Shown here: positions 34,147-43,669 of the stretch, piece by piece
Position numbering within the stretch: position 1 is the stretch's first letter
How the letters are laid out: every line of letters begins with the position of its first letter
NCBI GenBank assembly: GCA_963779515.1
Contig: CAVZYN010000018.1
Coordinates: 434,001 to 498,000, forward strand
Origin: CAVZYN01 sp963779515
GTDB taxonomy: Bacteria > Pseudomonadota > Alphaproteobacteria > Rhizobiales > Hyphomicrobiaceae
Length of the DNA stretch: 64,000 nt
Direction of reading: 5' to 3'
Translations under genes and position numbers: made by a program
Notes under the pieces: generated by a model
Databases searched by the model: none
Told to the model about the DNA's origin: nothing
The model's input: the letters and a program-made list of their open reading frames with translations, nothing else

Positions 34147-35718
34147 ATGGCTGCAAAATTCGATTTGACGGATGACAGTGTCGTCGTCGTGATTGGCTCT
34201 GGCGCCGGCGGCGGGACGCTCGCAACCGATCTGGCACTCAAGGGCATCAAGACGGTGTGCCTGGAGGCGGGCAAGCGCCACGAGATGGAAGACTTCTTGA
34301 ACGACGAGTGGGCGTCGTTTTCGCAGCTCGCCTGGACCGATATGCGCACGACCTCGGGCGCGTGGCGCGTCGCCAAGGACTTCGCCAACCTGCCGGCCTG
34401 GATCGTCAAGGCCGTCGGCGGCTCGACCACGCACTGGGCCGGCGCCTCGCTGCGCTTCCAAGAGCATGAGTTCAAGGTCAAGACCACCTACGGCAGCATC
34501 GCCGGCGCCAATCTGCTCGATTGGCCGATCACGCTGCAGGACATGGTGCCCTACTACGAAAAGGCCGAGAACCGGATGGGCGTCACGCTCACCAACGGCA
34601 TCGCGGGGTTGCCGGGCTCGAACAACTACAAGGTCCTCGAAGCCGGCGCCAAGAAGCTCGGCTACAAGGAGGTCCACACCGGCCGCATGGCGATCAACTC
34701 GGCGCCACGCGACGGCCGCGGCGCCTGCCAGCAGATCGGGTTCTGCTTCCAGGGCTGCAAGTCCGGCGCGAAGTGGTCGACGCTCCACGCCGAACTGCCG
34801 AAGGGCGAAAAGACCGACAAGCTCGAAGTGCGGGCCGAGGCCCACGTCACCAAGATCGAGCACGATGCGGCCGGCAAGGTCACCGGCGTCGTCTATCGCG
34901 ACAAGGACGGCAAGGAGCAGCGGCAGAAAGCGCGCGTTGTCTGCGTCGCCGGCAACTCGATCGAGACGCCGCGGCTGTTGCTGATGTCGGCGACGTCGAA
35001 ATATCCGCAAGGTCTCGCCAATTCCTCGGGCCAGGTCGGTAAGAACTACATGCGGCACATGACCGGCTCGGTCTATGGCGTGTTCGACAAGCCGGTAAAG
35101 ATGTGGCGCGGCACCACCATGGCCGGCATCGTCTCGGATGAGGCGAAGTTCGATCCCAAGCGCGGGTTCGTCGGCGGCTACGAACTGGAGACGCTGTCGC
35201 TCGGCTTGCCGTTCATGGCAGCGTTCCTTGATCCCGGAGCCTGGGGCCGCGAGTTCACATCCGCGCTCGATTCCTACGAGAACATGGCCGGCATGTGGAT
35301 CGTCGGCGAAGACATGCCGCAGGAAAAGAACCGCATCACGCTCTCGAAGACGGCGAAGGACAAGTGGGGCAACCCGGTGCCTGACGTGTATTTCGACGAT
35401 CATCCCAACGATGTCGCGATGCGCGCTCATGCCTATAAGCAGGGCTCGGCGATCTATGAAGCGGTCGGCGCGACGCGGACGTTCCCAACGACGCCCTATC
35501 CATCGACCCACAATCTCGGCACCTGCCGCATGTCGGCGAACGCCAAGGACGGCGTCGTCAACAAGTATGGCCAGACGCACGACATCAAGAACCTGTTCGT
35601 CTCGGACGGCAGCCAGTTCACGACGGGTGCAGCGGAAAACCCGACGCTGACGATCGTGGCACTCGCCATCCGTCAGGCCGACTACATCGCCGAGCAGATG
35701 GGCAAGAAGGAGATTTGA
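34147..35718 (+). CDS. GMC family FAD-dependent oxidoreductase
   Basis: A 523-residue flavoprotein. The FAD-binding motif is VIGSGAGGGTLATDLALKG followed by LEAGKRHE; GGSTTHWAG is the GMC signature region; and the C-terminus has the active-site His in STHNLGTCRM and the Asn in AENPTLT. A Cys-rich stretch QQIGFCFQGCKSGAK recalls the Fe-S-binding segment of membrane-bound fructose and gluconate dehydrogenases. With the preceding small subunit and the cytochrome c it should form a periplasmic dehydrogenase complex. Substrate unknown (polyol or sugar likely). Confidence 0.9.
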   Translation: MAAKFDLTDDSVVVVIGSGAGGGTLATDLALKGIKTVCLEAGKRHEMEDFLNDEWASFSQLAWTDMRTTSGAWRVAKDFANLPAWIVKAVGGSTTHWAGASLRFQEHEFKVKTTYGSIAGANLLDWPITLQDMVPYYEKAENRMGVTLTNGIAGLPGSNNYKVLEAGAKKLGYKEVHTGRMAINSAPRDGRGACQQIGFCFQGCKSGAKWSTLHAELPKGEKTDKLEVRAEAHVTKIEHDAAGKVTGVVYRDKDGKEQRQKARVVCVAGNSIETPRLLLMSATSKYPQGLANSSGQVGKNYMRHMTGSVYGVFDKPVKMWRGTTMAGIVSDEAKFDPKRGFVGGYELETLSLGLPFMAAFLDPGAWGREFTSALDSYENMAGMWIVGEDMPQEKNRITLSKTAKDKWGNPVPDVYFDDHPNDVAMRAHAYKQGSAIYEAVGATRTFPTTPYPSTHNLGTCRMSANAKDGVVNKYGQTHDIKNLFVSDGSQFTTGAAENPTLTIVALAIRQADYIAEQMGKKEI

Positions 35719-35729
35719 TGGGCAAGGTG

Positions 35730-35842
35730 TAGGGCGCAATAGCACCGTTGCAGAGCTTGCTCTGCAACGGCGCGTATTGCGCCTTCCAGTTCCTGCCCAG
35801 TGCCTGAAGGTGCAATACGGCCGAGGGGCCTATTGCACCCTA
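35730..35842. repeat. Palindromic repeat, family B, copy 2
   Basis: The element is bounded by TAGGGCGCAAT and ATTGCACCCTA, with the inner hairpin GGTGCAATACGGCC ... GGCCTATTGCACC and a second inner hairpin GTTGCAGAGC ... GCTCTGCAAC. It begins 11 bases after the GMC stop codon. Compared with copy 1 at 13994-14072 it is inverted and longer. Confidence 0.8.
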
Positions 35843-35940
35843 GGACTCCGCAATTCCCCTTTTCGGGCCCGCTTGCTGCCTCCTCTTGGCTCGCGTAGCG
35901 TCTCACGATGGCGCATGATGCGCACTGGCAGGGGAAAGAG

Positions 35941-36909
35941 ATGCTGAGCGCAGCCGTACGTGTCGCAATTCTGGGGTTGGCGCTCATCGCCAGTCCACTC
36001 GCCGCCCAAACCTACCCCGATCGACCCATCAAGCTGATCGTGCCGCAGCCGCCGGGCGGCGGCTTCGACACGGTCGCGCGCGTCTTGGCCGAGCACATGG
36101 CGCCGCATCTCGGCCAGCCGATCGTCGTCGAAAACAAGCCGGGCGCGGGCACGTTGGTCGGCAGCGAGGCCGCGGCCAAGTCGACGCCCGACGGCTACAC
36201 CCTGTTGCTTGGCGCGCTCTCGAACATCGCGCTCAATCCGGGGCTCTATCCGAAGTTGCCGTATGATCCGCTGAAGGATTTCACGTCCGTCGGCTTGGCG
36301 GTCAGCTGGTCCTATACGCTGGTCGCCCGCAAAGATTTGCCGCACAAGGATCTGAAAGAACTGATCGCCGACGCGAAGGCCAATCCGGACAAATTCACGT
36401 ACGCCTCGGGCGGGCGCGGCTCCGGCCAGCACATCGCGATGGCGATGATCGAGAAGATGGCCGGCGTGAAGCTCCGGCACGTGCCGTATCGGGGTGCGCA
36501 GGCGGCTTACCAGGATCTGCTCGGCGGCCGCATCGATCTCTTCTTTGACATCTCATCGACCGCGCGATCGCAGGTCGACGGCGGCGCGGTGAAGGCGCTG
36601 GCCGTATCATCGAAAGCGCGACAGCCGATGCACCCGGATGTCCCGAGCGTCGCCGAGACCGGCGTCGCGGCGCTCGACATGGAGAGCTGGTTTGGGCTTT
36701 TCGCGCCATCTACCACCCCCGCGCCGGTGCTGGCGAAGCTGCGCGAAGCCTTCGACAAGGCCAACGCTAGCCCCGAAGTCGCAGCACTCTTTGCCAAGAC
36801 CGGCGGCACGATGCTGCGCATGAGCCCGGCCGAGACCGATGCGCTGGTGCGGCGTGAGGTGGCGCGCTGGACGGCCGCGCTGAAAGACGCCGGCATCACC
36901 GCGGAGTAG
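35941..36909 (+). CDS. Tripartite tricarboxylate transporter binding protein (TctC/Bug family)
   Basis: A 322-residue periplasmic binding protein from the ATG at 35941, with GGGGAAAGAG directly upstream. The signal peptide is AAVRVAILGLALIASPLAAQ. Bug-family motifs are YPDRPIKLIVPQPPGGGFD, VVENKPGAGTLVG and VPYRGAQAAYQDLLGGRIDL. Bug proteins bind di- or tricarboxylates or aromatics. The TctA/TctB membrane genes are not here, as is usual for the many orphan Bug proteins. The ligand is unknown. Confidence 0.92.
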   Translation: MLSAAVRVAILGLALIASPLAAQTYPDRPIKLIVPQPPGGGFDTVARVLAEHMAPHLGQPIVVENKPGAGTLVGSEAAAKSTPDGYTLLLGALSNIALNPGLYPKLPYDPLKDFTSVGLAVSWSYTLVARKDLPHKDLKELIADAKANPDKFTYASGGRGSGQHIAMAMIEKMAGVKLRHVPYRGAQAAYQDLLGGRIDLFFDISSTARSQVDGGAVKALAVSSKARQPMHPDVPSVAETGVAALDMESWFGLFAPSTTPAPVLAKLREAFDKANASPEVAALFAKTGGTMLRMSPAETDALVRREVARWTAALKDAGITAE

Positions 36910-36913
36910 GGCT

Positions 36914-37138
36914 ATGAGTGCCGAGATCGTCAATCTGCGGAAGGTGCGCAAAGAAAAGGCGCGCGCCGAGAAGGAGAAGCGTGCGGACGAAAACAGCGCC
37001 AGGTTCGGACGTTCGAAAGTGGAGCGCGAGAAGGTTGACGCCGAGCGAGATTTGGCCCGCCGCCAGCTCGATGGCCTAATGCGGGAGAATGAGCGCGACG
37101 ACACGGACGGTGGCGCGGAGCCCGGCAAAAAGACATGA
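36914..37138 (+). CDS. DUF4169 family protein
   Basis: A 74-residue basic, highly charged helical protein (VNLRKVRKEKARAEKEKRAD, then FGRSKVEREKVDAERDL), matching the DUF4169 pattern. It overlaps the next ribbon-helix-helix gene by four bases (ATGA). The DUF4169 plus ribbon-helix-helix pair is a conserved unit in Hyphomicrobiales, where it usually follows fumC. The function is unknown. Confidence 0.85.
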   Translation: MSAEIVNLRKVRKEKARAEKEKRADENSARFGRSKVEREKVDAERDLARRQLDGLMRENERDDTDGGAEPGKKT

Positions 37139-37353
37139 GCCGTCCCGTCAAGCGATCCTTCACGATCGCCGGTCACAAGACCTCGATCTCGCTCGAAGCC
37201 GCGTTCTGGGACGCCCTGAAAGAGATCGCGGCGGAAGAGCGCGTGCCCGTCGCCGAACTGGTCGCGCGCATCGACAAGAGCCGCAGCGGCACCGGTCTCT
37301 CCGGCGCCGTCCGAGTCTGGATCCTCGATCGCTACCGGAATGCGCGGAAATAG
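37135..37353 (+). CDS. Ribbon-helix-helix domain protein (RHH_4)
   Basis: A 72-residue small DNA-binding-type protein: KRSFTIAGHKTSISLEAAFW then DALKEIAAEERVPVAELVAR. It is translationally coupled to the DUF4169 gene. The strand SITxSISLE-type segment and the two helices fit the ribbon-helix-helix fold. The role is unknown, possibly a regulator acting with its partner. Confidence 0.85.
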   Translation: MSRPVKRSFTIAGHKTSISLEAAFWDALKEIAAEERVPVAELVARIDKSRSGTGLSGAVRVWILDRYRNARK

Positions 37354-37431
37354 CAGGCGCGTGCCGCGTGACGACAAGAGGCGAACCTTGCGGCTCGCCT
37401 CTTTCGCTTTCTTGCGATCGCGCGGCGCCTA

Positions 37432-37728
37432 TCAAGCGGCGCGGTTGATCTCCATCAGCAGCTTCTCGGTGCGCGCGTCCTCGAGACGGCTCGCCATGCG
37501 TTTGGCCTCATGTTCGTCGCGCACAGTTTTGGCCAGCGTAAACGTCGAGCCGATCGTGAACACGAACGCCATCATCAGGTAGCCCTTGACCCAGAGGTCG
37601 GCCGGCATCGCCCAGATACCGATCGCGGTCATGCCGGCGGCGGCGGCGAACGAGGCATATGTGTAGGTGATCCAAGCGCCGGTGTTGGAGGAGTTGGCGG
37701 GGATTTGCGAGAGCGGATTGTTGGCCAT
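37432..37728 (-). CDS. YiaA/YiaB family inner membrane protein
   Basis: A 98-residue protein from the ATG at 37728 with AGGA upstream. Two membrane segments (WITYTYASFAAAAGMTAIGI and LMMAFVFTIGSTFTLAKT) flank MPADLWVKGY, the YiaA/B domain signature. A longer form from the ATG at 37860 (141 residues) would overlap the pspA stop (ATGA) and be translationally coupled, so both products may occur. It lies directly downstream of pspA and behind the operator at 38595, so it is a probable member of the envelope-stress unit. Confidence 0.87.
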   Translation of the reverse strand: MANNPLSQIPANSSNTGAWITYTYASFAAAAGMTAIGIWAMPADLWVKGYLMMAFVFTIGSTFTLAKTVRDEHEAKRMASRLEDARTEKLLMEINRAA

Positions 37729-37856
37729 GTTGAAAGTCCTTTCGGGTTGGGTTGTGGAGGCGTTGGTGACGGGTGTGCTGGTTTCAGTAGATTTTTGTCC
37801 AAACTGCCGCCGCAAGGCGCCGGCAGTGTCGGGAACGTGGGTCGGCGTGCGTTGTG

Positions 37857-38567
37857 TCATGCCGGCTTATCAGCGCCTCCCTTGGTTTGCTTCTGTTTCA
37901 GCCGGGCGAGCACGTCGCCGGGTTTGGTCCGCGAGTCCGTGCCAAATCCAGCCGCCGCCAGCCGTTGGTCGAGATCGGCGCCGGAGGCCTTGCGGTCGAG
38001 TTCGTCGAGAGCTGCGTGCATATCCTCCGACTTCGACTGGTTCTCGCGGATCTTGGCGAGCGTCCCCTCTGCTTGCCTGAGCGCACCGTTGCCGGTCGCC
38101 AGCGCACGGCGGCCATTGGCGCCTGCCCGGCGCAGCGCTTCCTGCGCCCGCGCCAGCTCGAGGCCGCGGCGCAAGTCCATCAACCGCCCGCGGCCATCGT
38201 CGGCGAGTTGTTTCAGGCGGACGATGTCGAGGTCGAAGCGCTTGGCGGCGTCGCCGCGGGCGCGCCGTTCGTCTTCGGTTACAGCGATCACGGTTGCGGC
38301 TTCGCCGGCGAGATCGTCGCGGCCGCCGTTGAGGGCGTCGACGGCGCTGGTTTCGAGTTCATCGATCCGCTTGGTCAGGGCATCGACCGCACGGGCTTCG
38401 GACGATCGGTGCGCCATGGCGCAGGCGAGTTCTCGCTTCGACAGTTCGAGCGCCGCCGCCGCGTCGCGGAGCTGTTGCTCCAGGACGCGAATGGCGTTGG
38501 CGTCGAATACGGCTTCTTCGGCTTCGGCGACGGCGCCGCGAACCAGGGTGGTGAGGATATTGAACAT
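37857..38567 (-). CDS. pspA: PspA/IM30 family protein
   Basis: A 236-residue protein, almost wholly helical coiled coil, from the ATG at 38567 with AGGAG six bases upstream. The amphipathic N-terminus MFNILTTLVRGAVAEAEEAV is followed by ANAIRVLEQQLRDAAAALEL, as in PspA/Vipp1. These proteins assemble on the inner membrane and protect it under envelope stress; as an ESCRT-III-like protein it can remodel membranes. The gene is controlled here by a TetR-type regulator rather than the usual sigma-54/PspF, judging from the shared operators. Confidence 0.87.
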   Translation of the reverse strand: MFNILTTLVRGAVAEAEEAVFDANAIRVLEQQLRDAAAALELSKRELACAMAHRSSEARAVDALTKRIDELETSAVDALNGGRDDLAGEAATVIAVTEDERRARGDAAKRFDLDIVRLKQLADDGRGRLMDLRRGLELARAQEALRRAGANGRRALATGNGALRQAEGTLAKIRENQSKSEDMHAALDELDRKASGADLDQRLAAAGFGTDSRTKPGDVLARLKQKQTKGGADKPA

Positions 38568-38594
38568 TCGGAACTCCTGTGCTGGTATCCAGAT

Positions 38595-38609
38595 ATGAAC
38601 TAGGTTCAT
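38595..38609. promoter_or_regulatory. TetR-type operator, site 1 (upstream of pspA)
   Basis: ATGAAC-TAG-GTTCAT is a perfect inverted repeat that lies 28 bases before the pspA start. It matches sites 2 and 3, giving the consensus RTGAAC-TNR-GTTCAY. Confidence 0.75.
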
Positions 38610-38731
38610 GGATGCGGCATGACTTGACCGGAACGGACGGGGACGTACGCACTTCAATCGGCTGAATTAATCGGCTCTAATTCGGCTGTTTTGCGGCGCA
38701 ATCCTCGATGTTCCAGTGGTGGTCAAGCTTC

Positions 38732-38746
38732 GTGAACTCAGTTCAT
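38732..38746. promoter_or_regulatory. TetR-type operator, site 2
   Basis: GTGAAC-TCA-GTTCAT is the same 15-bp inverted repeat as site 1, in the middle of the pspA-tetR gap. Confidence 0.75.
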
Positions 38747-38789
38747 AGACGCAAGATGCCATGGCCGATGCCGGCGCGCAAGTAAAATG

Positions 38790-38804
38790 ATGAACTGAGT
38801 TCAC
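38790..38804. promoter_or_regulatory. TetR-type operator, site 3 (upstream of tetR)
   Basis: ATGAAC-TGA-GTTCAC is the third copy of the motif, 58 bases from site 2 centre to centre and about 110 bases before the regulator start. It suggests autoregulation. Confidence 0.75.
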
Positions 38805-38911
38805 GGGATCCAATTTTTAGGTTAAGGTTGCCTCAACGGCGGCGCCAACGCTCGATTGGGCGGCCCGCATCGGCGGCCCGCACTGGGGGCCCGCACCGGA
38901 GGGATGAAGAG

Positions 38912-39589
38912 TTGAAGAAGCCAAAACCGAGCCCGACAGCACGATCTGCGGCAGCGAGCCTGCCCGCCACCGGCAAGCCTTCCGCGGCTGCAAAAGCCGA
39001 CGTGCCCTACCGCACGCGCGTGCAAGTCCGCCTACTGCGCATCGCCGAACGCATCCTCGAGGACGAGGGGCTCGAAGCCGTCCAAGCACGCCGCCTCGCC
39101 AAGGAAGCCGACTGCTCTGTTGGCACGGTGTACAATGTGTTCGGCGGTCTCGACGGTTTGATTGTCGCCGCCAATACGCAGACGTTGCGCGCCTTCGGCC
39201 GCGCCGCAGCCGTCGCCTTGAAGCGTGCGGCTGACAATGACGTCGAAAGCCGGCTGCTGGCGTTGGCGCTCGCCTACTTCGATTTCGCGGTAACGCACGA
39301 CCGGCGCTGGCGCGCGGTGTTCGCGCACCAATTGCCCGAGACCTACGAAGTGCCGGAGGAAATGAAGTCAGATCAAGCGCGGCTGTTCGCCTTGATTGAA
39401 GAGTTTATTGCCACCGCCGTCACCGATGCCGCCGAGCGCGCATTGTATGCGCGCGCGCTGTTCGCCTCGGTGCACGGCATCGTCGCGCTCGCGCTCGACC
39501 GCAAGATCGGCAACGACGACATACGCCAGACCGAGCGTCAGATCCGCGTCGTCGTCGGCCTCTTTGCCCGCGGCCTCACGCGGACGTGA
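38912..39589 (+). CDS. TetR/AcrR family transcriptional regulator
   Basis: 225 residues from the TTG at 38912, which has GGAGGG eight bases upstream; another TTG at 38828 would extend the protein. After a basic Pro/Ala-rich leader the TetR helix-turn-helix is ERILEDEGLEAVQARRLAKE then CSVGTVYNVFGGLDGLI. A helical ligand domain follows. It is divergent from pspA-yiaA, and three identical operators lie between, so it most likely represses both itself and the envelope-stress unit. The inducer is unknown. Confidence 0.87.
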   Translation: MKKPKPSPTARSAAASLPATGKPSAAAKADVPYRTRVQVRLLRIAERILEDEGLEAVQARRLAKEADCSVGTVYNVFGGLDGLIVAANTQTLRAFGRAAAVALKRAADNDVESRLLALALAYFDFAVTHDRRWRAVFAHQLPETYEVPEEMKSDQARLFALIEEFIATAVTDAAERALYARALFASVHGIVALALDRKIGNDDIRQTERQIRVVVGLFARGLTRT

Positions 39590-39601
39590 GCCGCGCTCAA
39601 A

Positions 39602-39636
39602 ACAAAAAACCAGGGCTGGTCGGACCAGCCCTGGTT
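39602..39636 (-). terminator. Terminator of trxA (hairpin shared by convergent genes)
   Basis: AACCAGGGCTGGT and ACCAGCCCTGGTT pair over 13 bp with a CGG loop. On the reverse strand the hairpin is followed by TTTTTTG, so it terminates trxA; it also lies 20 bases after the tetR stop. Confidence 0.88.
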
Positions 39637-39661
39637 GCGCAATTCGAGTTGAACGGATCGG

Positions 39662-39994
39662 TCAGATCGAGGCTTTGATCCAATCTTCGAGCTTCTTCTT
39701 TTGCACCAATGCGCCGGTGTGCTGGGCGGCGACTTTACCGTCCTTGAAGATCATCAGCGTCGGCATCGCCTGAATGCGGTACTGACCGGAAATGACGGGG
39801 TTCTGGTCGACGTCGATCTTGGCGATCTTGACCTTGCCCTTCATTTCAGTCGCGACCTGGTCGAGCGCGGGCGCCATCGCCTTGCAGGGGCCGCACCATT
39901 CGGCGAAGAAGTCGACGAGCACAGGCTCCGACGACTTCAGGACTTCGTCGCTGAAGGTCTTGTCGGAAACGATATGAGTGTCTTTGCCGGCCAT
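39662..39994 (-). CDS. trxA: Thioredoxin
   Basis: A 110-residue thioredoxin with the active site WCGPC (Cys34, Cys37), VDFFAEWCGPCKAMAPAL, the cis-Pro in AMPTLMIF and the C-terminal helix. It reduces protein disulphides in the cytoplasm, recycled by thioredoxin reductase. It lies downstream of addA on the same strand, as in other Hyphomicrobiales, and ends at a strong terminator. Confidence 0.97.
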   Translation of the reverse strand: MAGKDTHIVSDKTFSDEVLKSSEPVLVDFFAEWCGPCKAMAPALDQVATEMKGKVKIAKIDVDQNPVISGQYRIQAMPTLMIFKDGKVAAQHTGALVQKKKLEDWIKASI

Positions 39995-40070
39995 GGTGGA
40001 GGCTCCTGGGGGTGAATCAGCACGTCGGGGGAGGTGCGCGGCGAAGACTTAGGGAGCGCCTCCCTCGGCG

Positions 40071-43000
40071 TCAAGGTTCGGCATCGAGGCTGGACGGGTC
40101 GATCTTCCACAGCCGCTCGGCTGCCCCGTCCAGGACGCGGGACGGAATTTCCATGAGCCGCGCGCCGTCGGTCCACAGAATCGCCGCGCGGACTTTATGC
40201 TCAGGAAAAATCACGCCAATCGCCAGCCGATAGGCCGCGAGTTGCAGCAGGTACGCGTCCGAAACCGCGCCAACCTCGACCGGCGGCGGCCGGTTGGTCT
40301 TGTAGTCGACGATCAAGACAGTGTGATCGACGATCGCCAGCCGGTCGATCTGCCCGGTGAGCCTGAGCGGCGGACCGCGGCCGCCGGGGCGCGGGATCTC
40401 GGCGACGATTGGGATTTCGGCCCGGCTGTCGGCTGTAAAGATCGGCGCGAATACGTCGTCTCGGAGGATGGCGAGCGCTTCGGTGACGATCGCGGCGCGT
40501 CCGCGTCGCGGCAGCGCGGCGGCGCGCGAGGCGACAAAACTCGTGGCGGCCTTCTCCCAAGTGTTGGGGGGAAGCGATGGCAGGTGCTCGAGCAGCGCGT
40601 GCGTCACGGTCCCGCGCAGAAACCGATTACCGGCTGAGAGCGAAACGGGACTTGGCGAGGGTGGCTCGGCGGTCGCCGCGCGGCATCGGCCGCTCGACGG
40701 GTTCGCCTTCCGCGTCGGAGTCGAGCGGCGCGAGTTTCGATGGCGCCATCGGCACGGCAAGTTGCGGCTCACGCGGCGCCGGCCGCCGCGCCCATGCGGG
40801 CGGTTCCAACGGCACGATGACGGCGGCCTCGGACGGTTTGGGCTGTTCTGCGCTGGCCGACTGCTCGCTCTCGCGGCGCAGCACCGCGCGGCCGTCCCAA
40901 TCTTTCGCGGGGGCGAGCTGCGTCGCGAGCGCTTCAGAAATGATGGAGTACCAGGCATCCGGCCGCGGTGGCCGCTTGCCTTCGAAGCCCGCGATGTAGA
41001 GCCGGTCGCGCGCGCGCGTCAGCGCCACGTAGAGCAGCCGGTTGCGCTCTTCGCGCTCGGCGTCCTCCATCGCCTCGCGCGCGTCTTTGATCGCCGCCGT
41101 GCTGCTGATGCCTTTGACGGGCCAGAGGAACGGCTCGGCGCGGCTCCATTGCTCCGGCAAGTCGATATCGTGCGTGGTCAGGAGGCTGCCCGGCATACGT
41201 CCGGATTTCGACGAACACGTATCCGGCAGAAACACGATCGGCGCTTCAAGGCCTTTGGCGCCGTGCACGGTCATGATGCGGACTTCATCGCGGCCCTGTT
41301 CCATATCGCGCTTGATCTCGCGATCACTGGCGCTGAGCCACGTGAGAAAGCCCTGCAGCGACGGCGGTTCGTTGTTGTCAAAGTTCAAGGCGAGATCGAG
41401 GAAGGCGTCGATGGCGTCGGCTGCTTCTTCTCCAAGTCGTGCAAGGAGCCGGCTGCGGCCGCCGTCGCGATCGAGAATGCTGCTGAAGAATTCGAACGGC
41501 GGCGCGTAGTCGGCTTGCATGCGCCAGCGCTTCAGCGTCTCGGCCGCAGGCGCGAAGCGAACAGTGTCGCGGGCGTGCGCCAGCAGCGCAGACCACAGCG
41601 TCCCGCGCCGTCCGATGGCGATCTGCAGGAGATCGTCGTCGTTGAAGTCGAACAGCGGCGACTTCAGGATGGTGGCGAGTGCGAGGTCGTCTTCCGGCAA
41701 GACGAGAAACTCGCCGACGCGCGATCAGGTCCTTGACGGCGATCTGCTCCGTCAGCGTCAGCCGGTCGGCGCCGGCGACCGCGATGCCGCGCGCCTTGAG
41801 CGCGGCGACCATCAGCGGCGCGAATGGGAGCCGCTTGCGCACGAGGATCAGGATGTCGCCGGCGCGCACGGGCCGGTTCTCGGAGCGCAGCCGCTCGCCC
41901 GACGCCAGCCAATGGCCGATCGTGTCGGCAATGCGCGCCGCGAGCCGAGCTGCGGGATCGGAACTGCCGCTATCGTCGAGCGGCGACCACGGCTCGGCAT
42001 CGTCTTGGGGCTCCGGCTTTTCCGTCGGCCAGAGTTCGACGATGCCCGATTGCCCGGCACGGAACGCCGCGTGATGGATGCGTCCGCCGGTGGCCGTCAG
42101 TCCGGGCGTCGCCGAAGGATCGGCAAAGACGGTGTCGACGGCCTCGAGGATGGGGCTCACCGTGCGAAACGAGAGCGTCAGCGGGATGCGCTGCAGCGAA
42201 AGCCCCGCCAGCTCAGCGAGCTTGGCGAAGCGCGCGCCCATGTCGGCGAACATCTTCGGCGCCGCGCCTTGGAAGCCGTAGATCGATTGCTTTTCATCGC
42301 CGACGGCGAACACGGTCCGGATGCCGTCGCGCTGGCCGCTGCCGGCGAAGAACTCGCGCGCCAGCGCCTCGATCAGCTCCCATTGAATGGGGCTCGTGTC
42401 CTGCGCTTCGTCGACCAGGATATGGTCGATGCCGCCATCGAGCTTGTAAAGGACCCACTCGGTCTGGCCGGCAATCGATGTGCCGAGCGATCCGCCGAGC
42501 AAGTTGGCGGTGCGCTCTATCAGATCCTCGAAGTCGAGCGCGGCGCGGCGCGCCTTGGCGCGGGCGTAGCGATCCTGCACGGCGTCCGCCAACACGAGCA
42601 GCGCGATCGTGGCATCGCACAACGTCAGCGCGCGGCGTTGCTCGAGCAGCGTGACGAAGGCACTTTGGGCGCGGATCAACTGCGCTTCGACGTCGCCGTG
42701 CTTGGCGGCGAGTGTCTCGTTCAGCAGCTTGGCGCGGGGGGCTCCGTTCTTGTTCGTGAACGCTCTGGTGAGTGCTGCGACGCGCAATTCAGCGTCATCG
42801 GTGCCACGCGCGGTGGTGAAGCGCGTAGCAGACTTAATGTCATTCTTGCCGCCGGTGGCGAGGATTCCCGCGCAATAGCCGAGCATCTCGTCGGAGAGGA
42901 CGCGGCCCATCTCGCGAGCAAGCCCCTGTTGCGTGATGCCGTCGCGGAGGCCGAGGGCCTGGCGATAGAGGCGGCGCACGGCTGAGAAGCGATCGCCGCC

Positions 43001-43667
43001 GGTATCGAGCCGGATCGCGGTCGCAAGCCAGCTGCGCCGCCGCAGGGCTTCGGCGAGCACGCTCGTCGAACAAATCGTCGACCGCGAACGCGATCGCGGT
43101 GTCGAGCGCATGCCGCAGCGCGCCACCATCCGCCATCGCCGCAGCCAGCATATCATCGATGGCCGCGCGCAGGATCTCGTCGCGTTGCTGCTCATCGAGA
43201 ACCTGGAAACCAGGCGGCACACCGGCTTCGAGCGGGAACCGCTGCAGCACGCGCTCGCAGAACGAGTGGATCGTCTGCACCTTGAGACCACCGGGCGTCT
43301 CGATCGAGCGCGCGAACAGACGCCGCGCATGCGCGAGCTGCTCAGTAGTGGGTGTCGTGCCGGTGATGTCGCGAAGGATCTTGGTCAGATCTTCGACAGG
43401 CGCGGTGACCCACGTTGCGAGGCGATTGAAGATGCGCGTCGACATTTCCGCCGCGGCAGCCTTCGTGAAGGTCAGCGCCAGGATGCGCTCAGGCGGTGTA
43501 CCAGCAAGCAGCAGGCGGACGACGCGCGTGGTGAGGACGTGGGTCTTGCCGGTGCCGGCGTTGGCGCCGACCCACGCCGACATGTCCGGCGCGGCGGCGC
43601 GGGCCTGGTTGCGGTGCGTCTCGGCAAGGCTCTGCGCGAGGTCTGGACGAGGGGATGACGTCGCCAT
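40071..43667 (-). pseudogene. addA: AddA-type double-strand break repair helicase/nuclease, broken by three frame shifts
   Basis: One AddA protein is readable in four pieces. Piece 1 (43667 to about 43065) has Walker A GANAGTGKTHVL, LTFTKAAAAEMS and IHSFCERVLQRFP. Piece 2 (to about 41720) has DFEDLIERT, ILVDEAQDTSP and VGDEKQSIYGFQGA. Piece 3 (to about 40650) has RIMTVHGAKGLEAPIVFLPD and LLYVALTRARDRLYIAG. Piece 4 (to 40071) is the nuclease with IVDYKTNRPPP. All three breaks are single-base insertions by sense; the corrected product is about 1197 residues, a normal AddA length. With AddB it processes DNA ends at Chi for recombination. An intact AddB makes sequence error likely. Confidence 0.85.
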
Positions 43668-43669
43668 GT

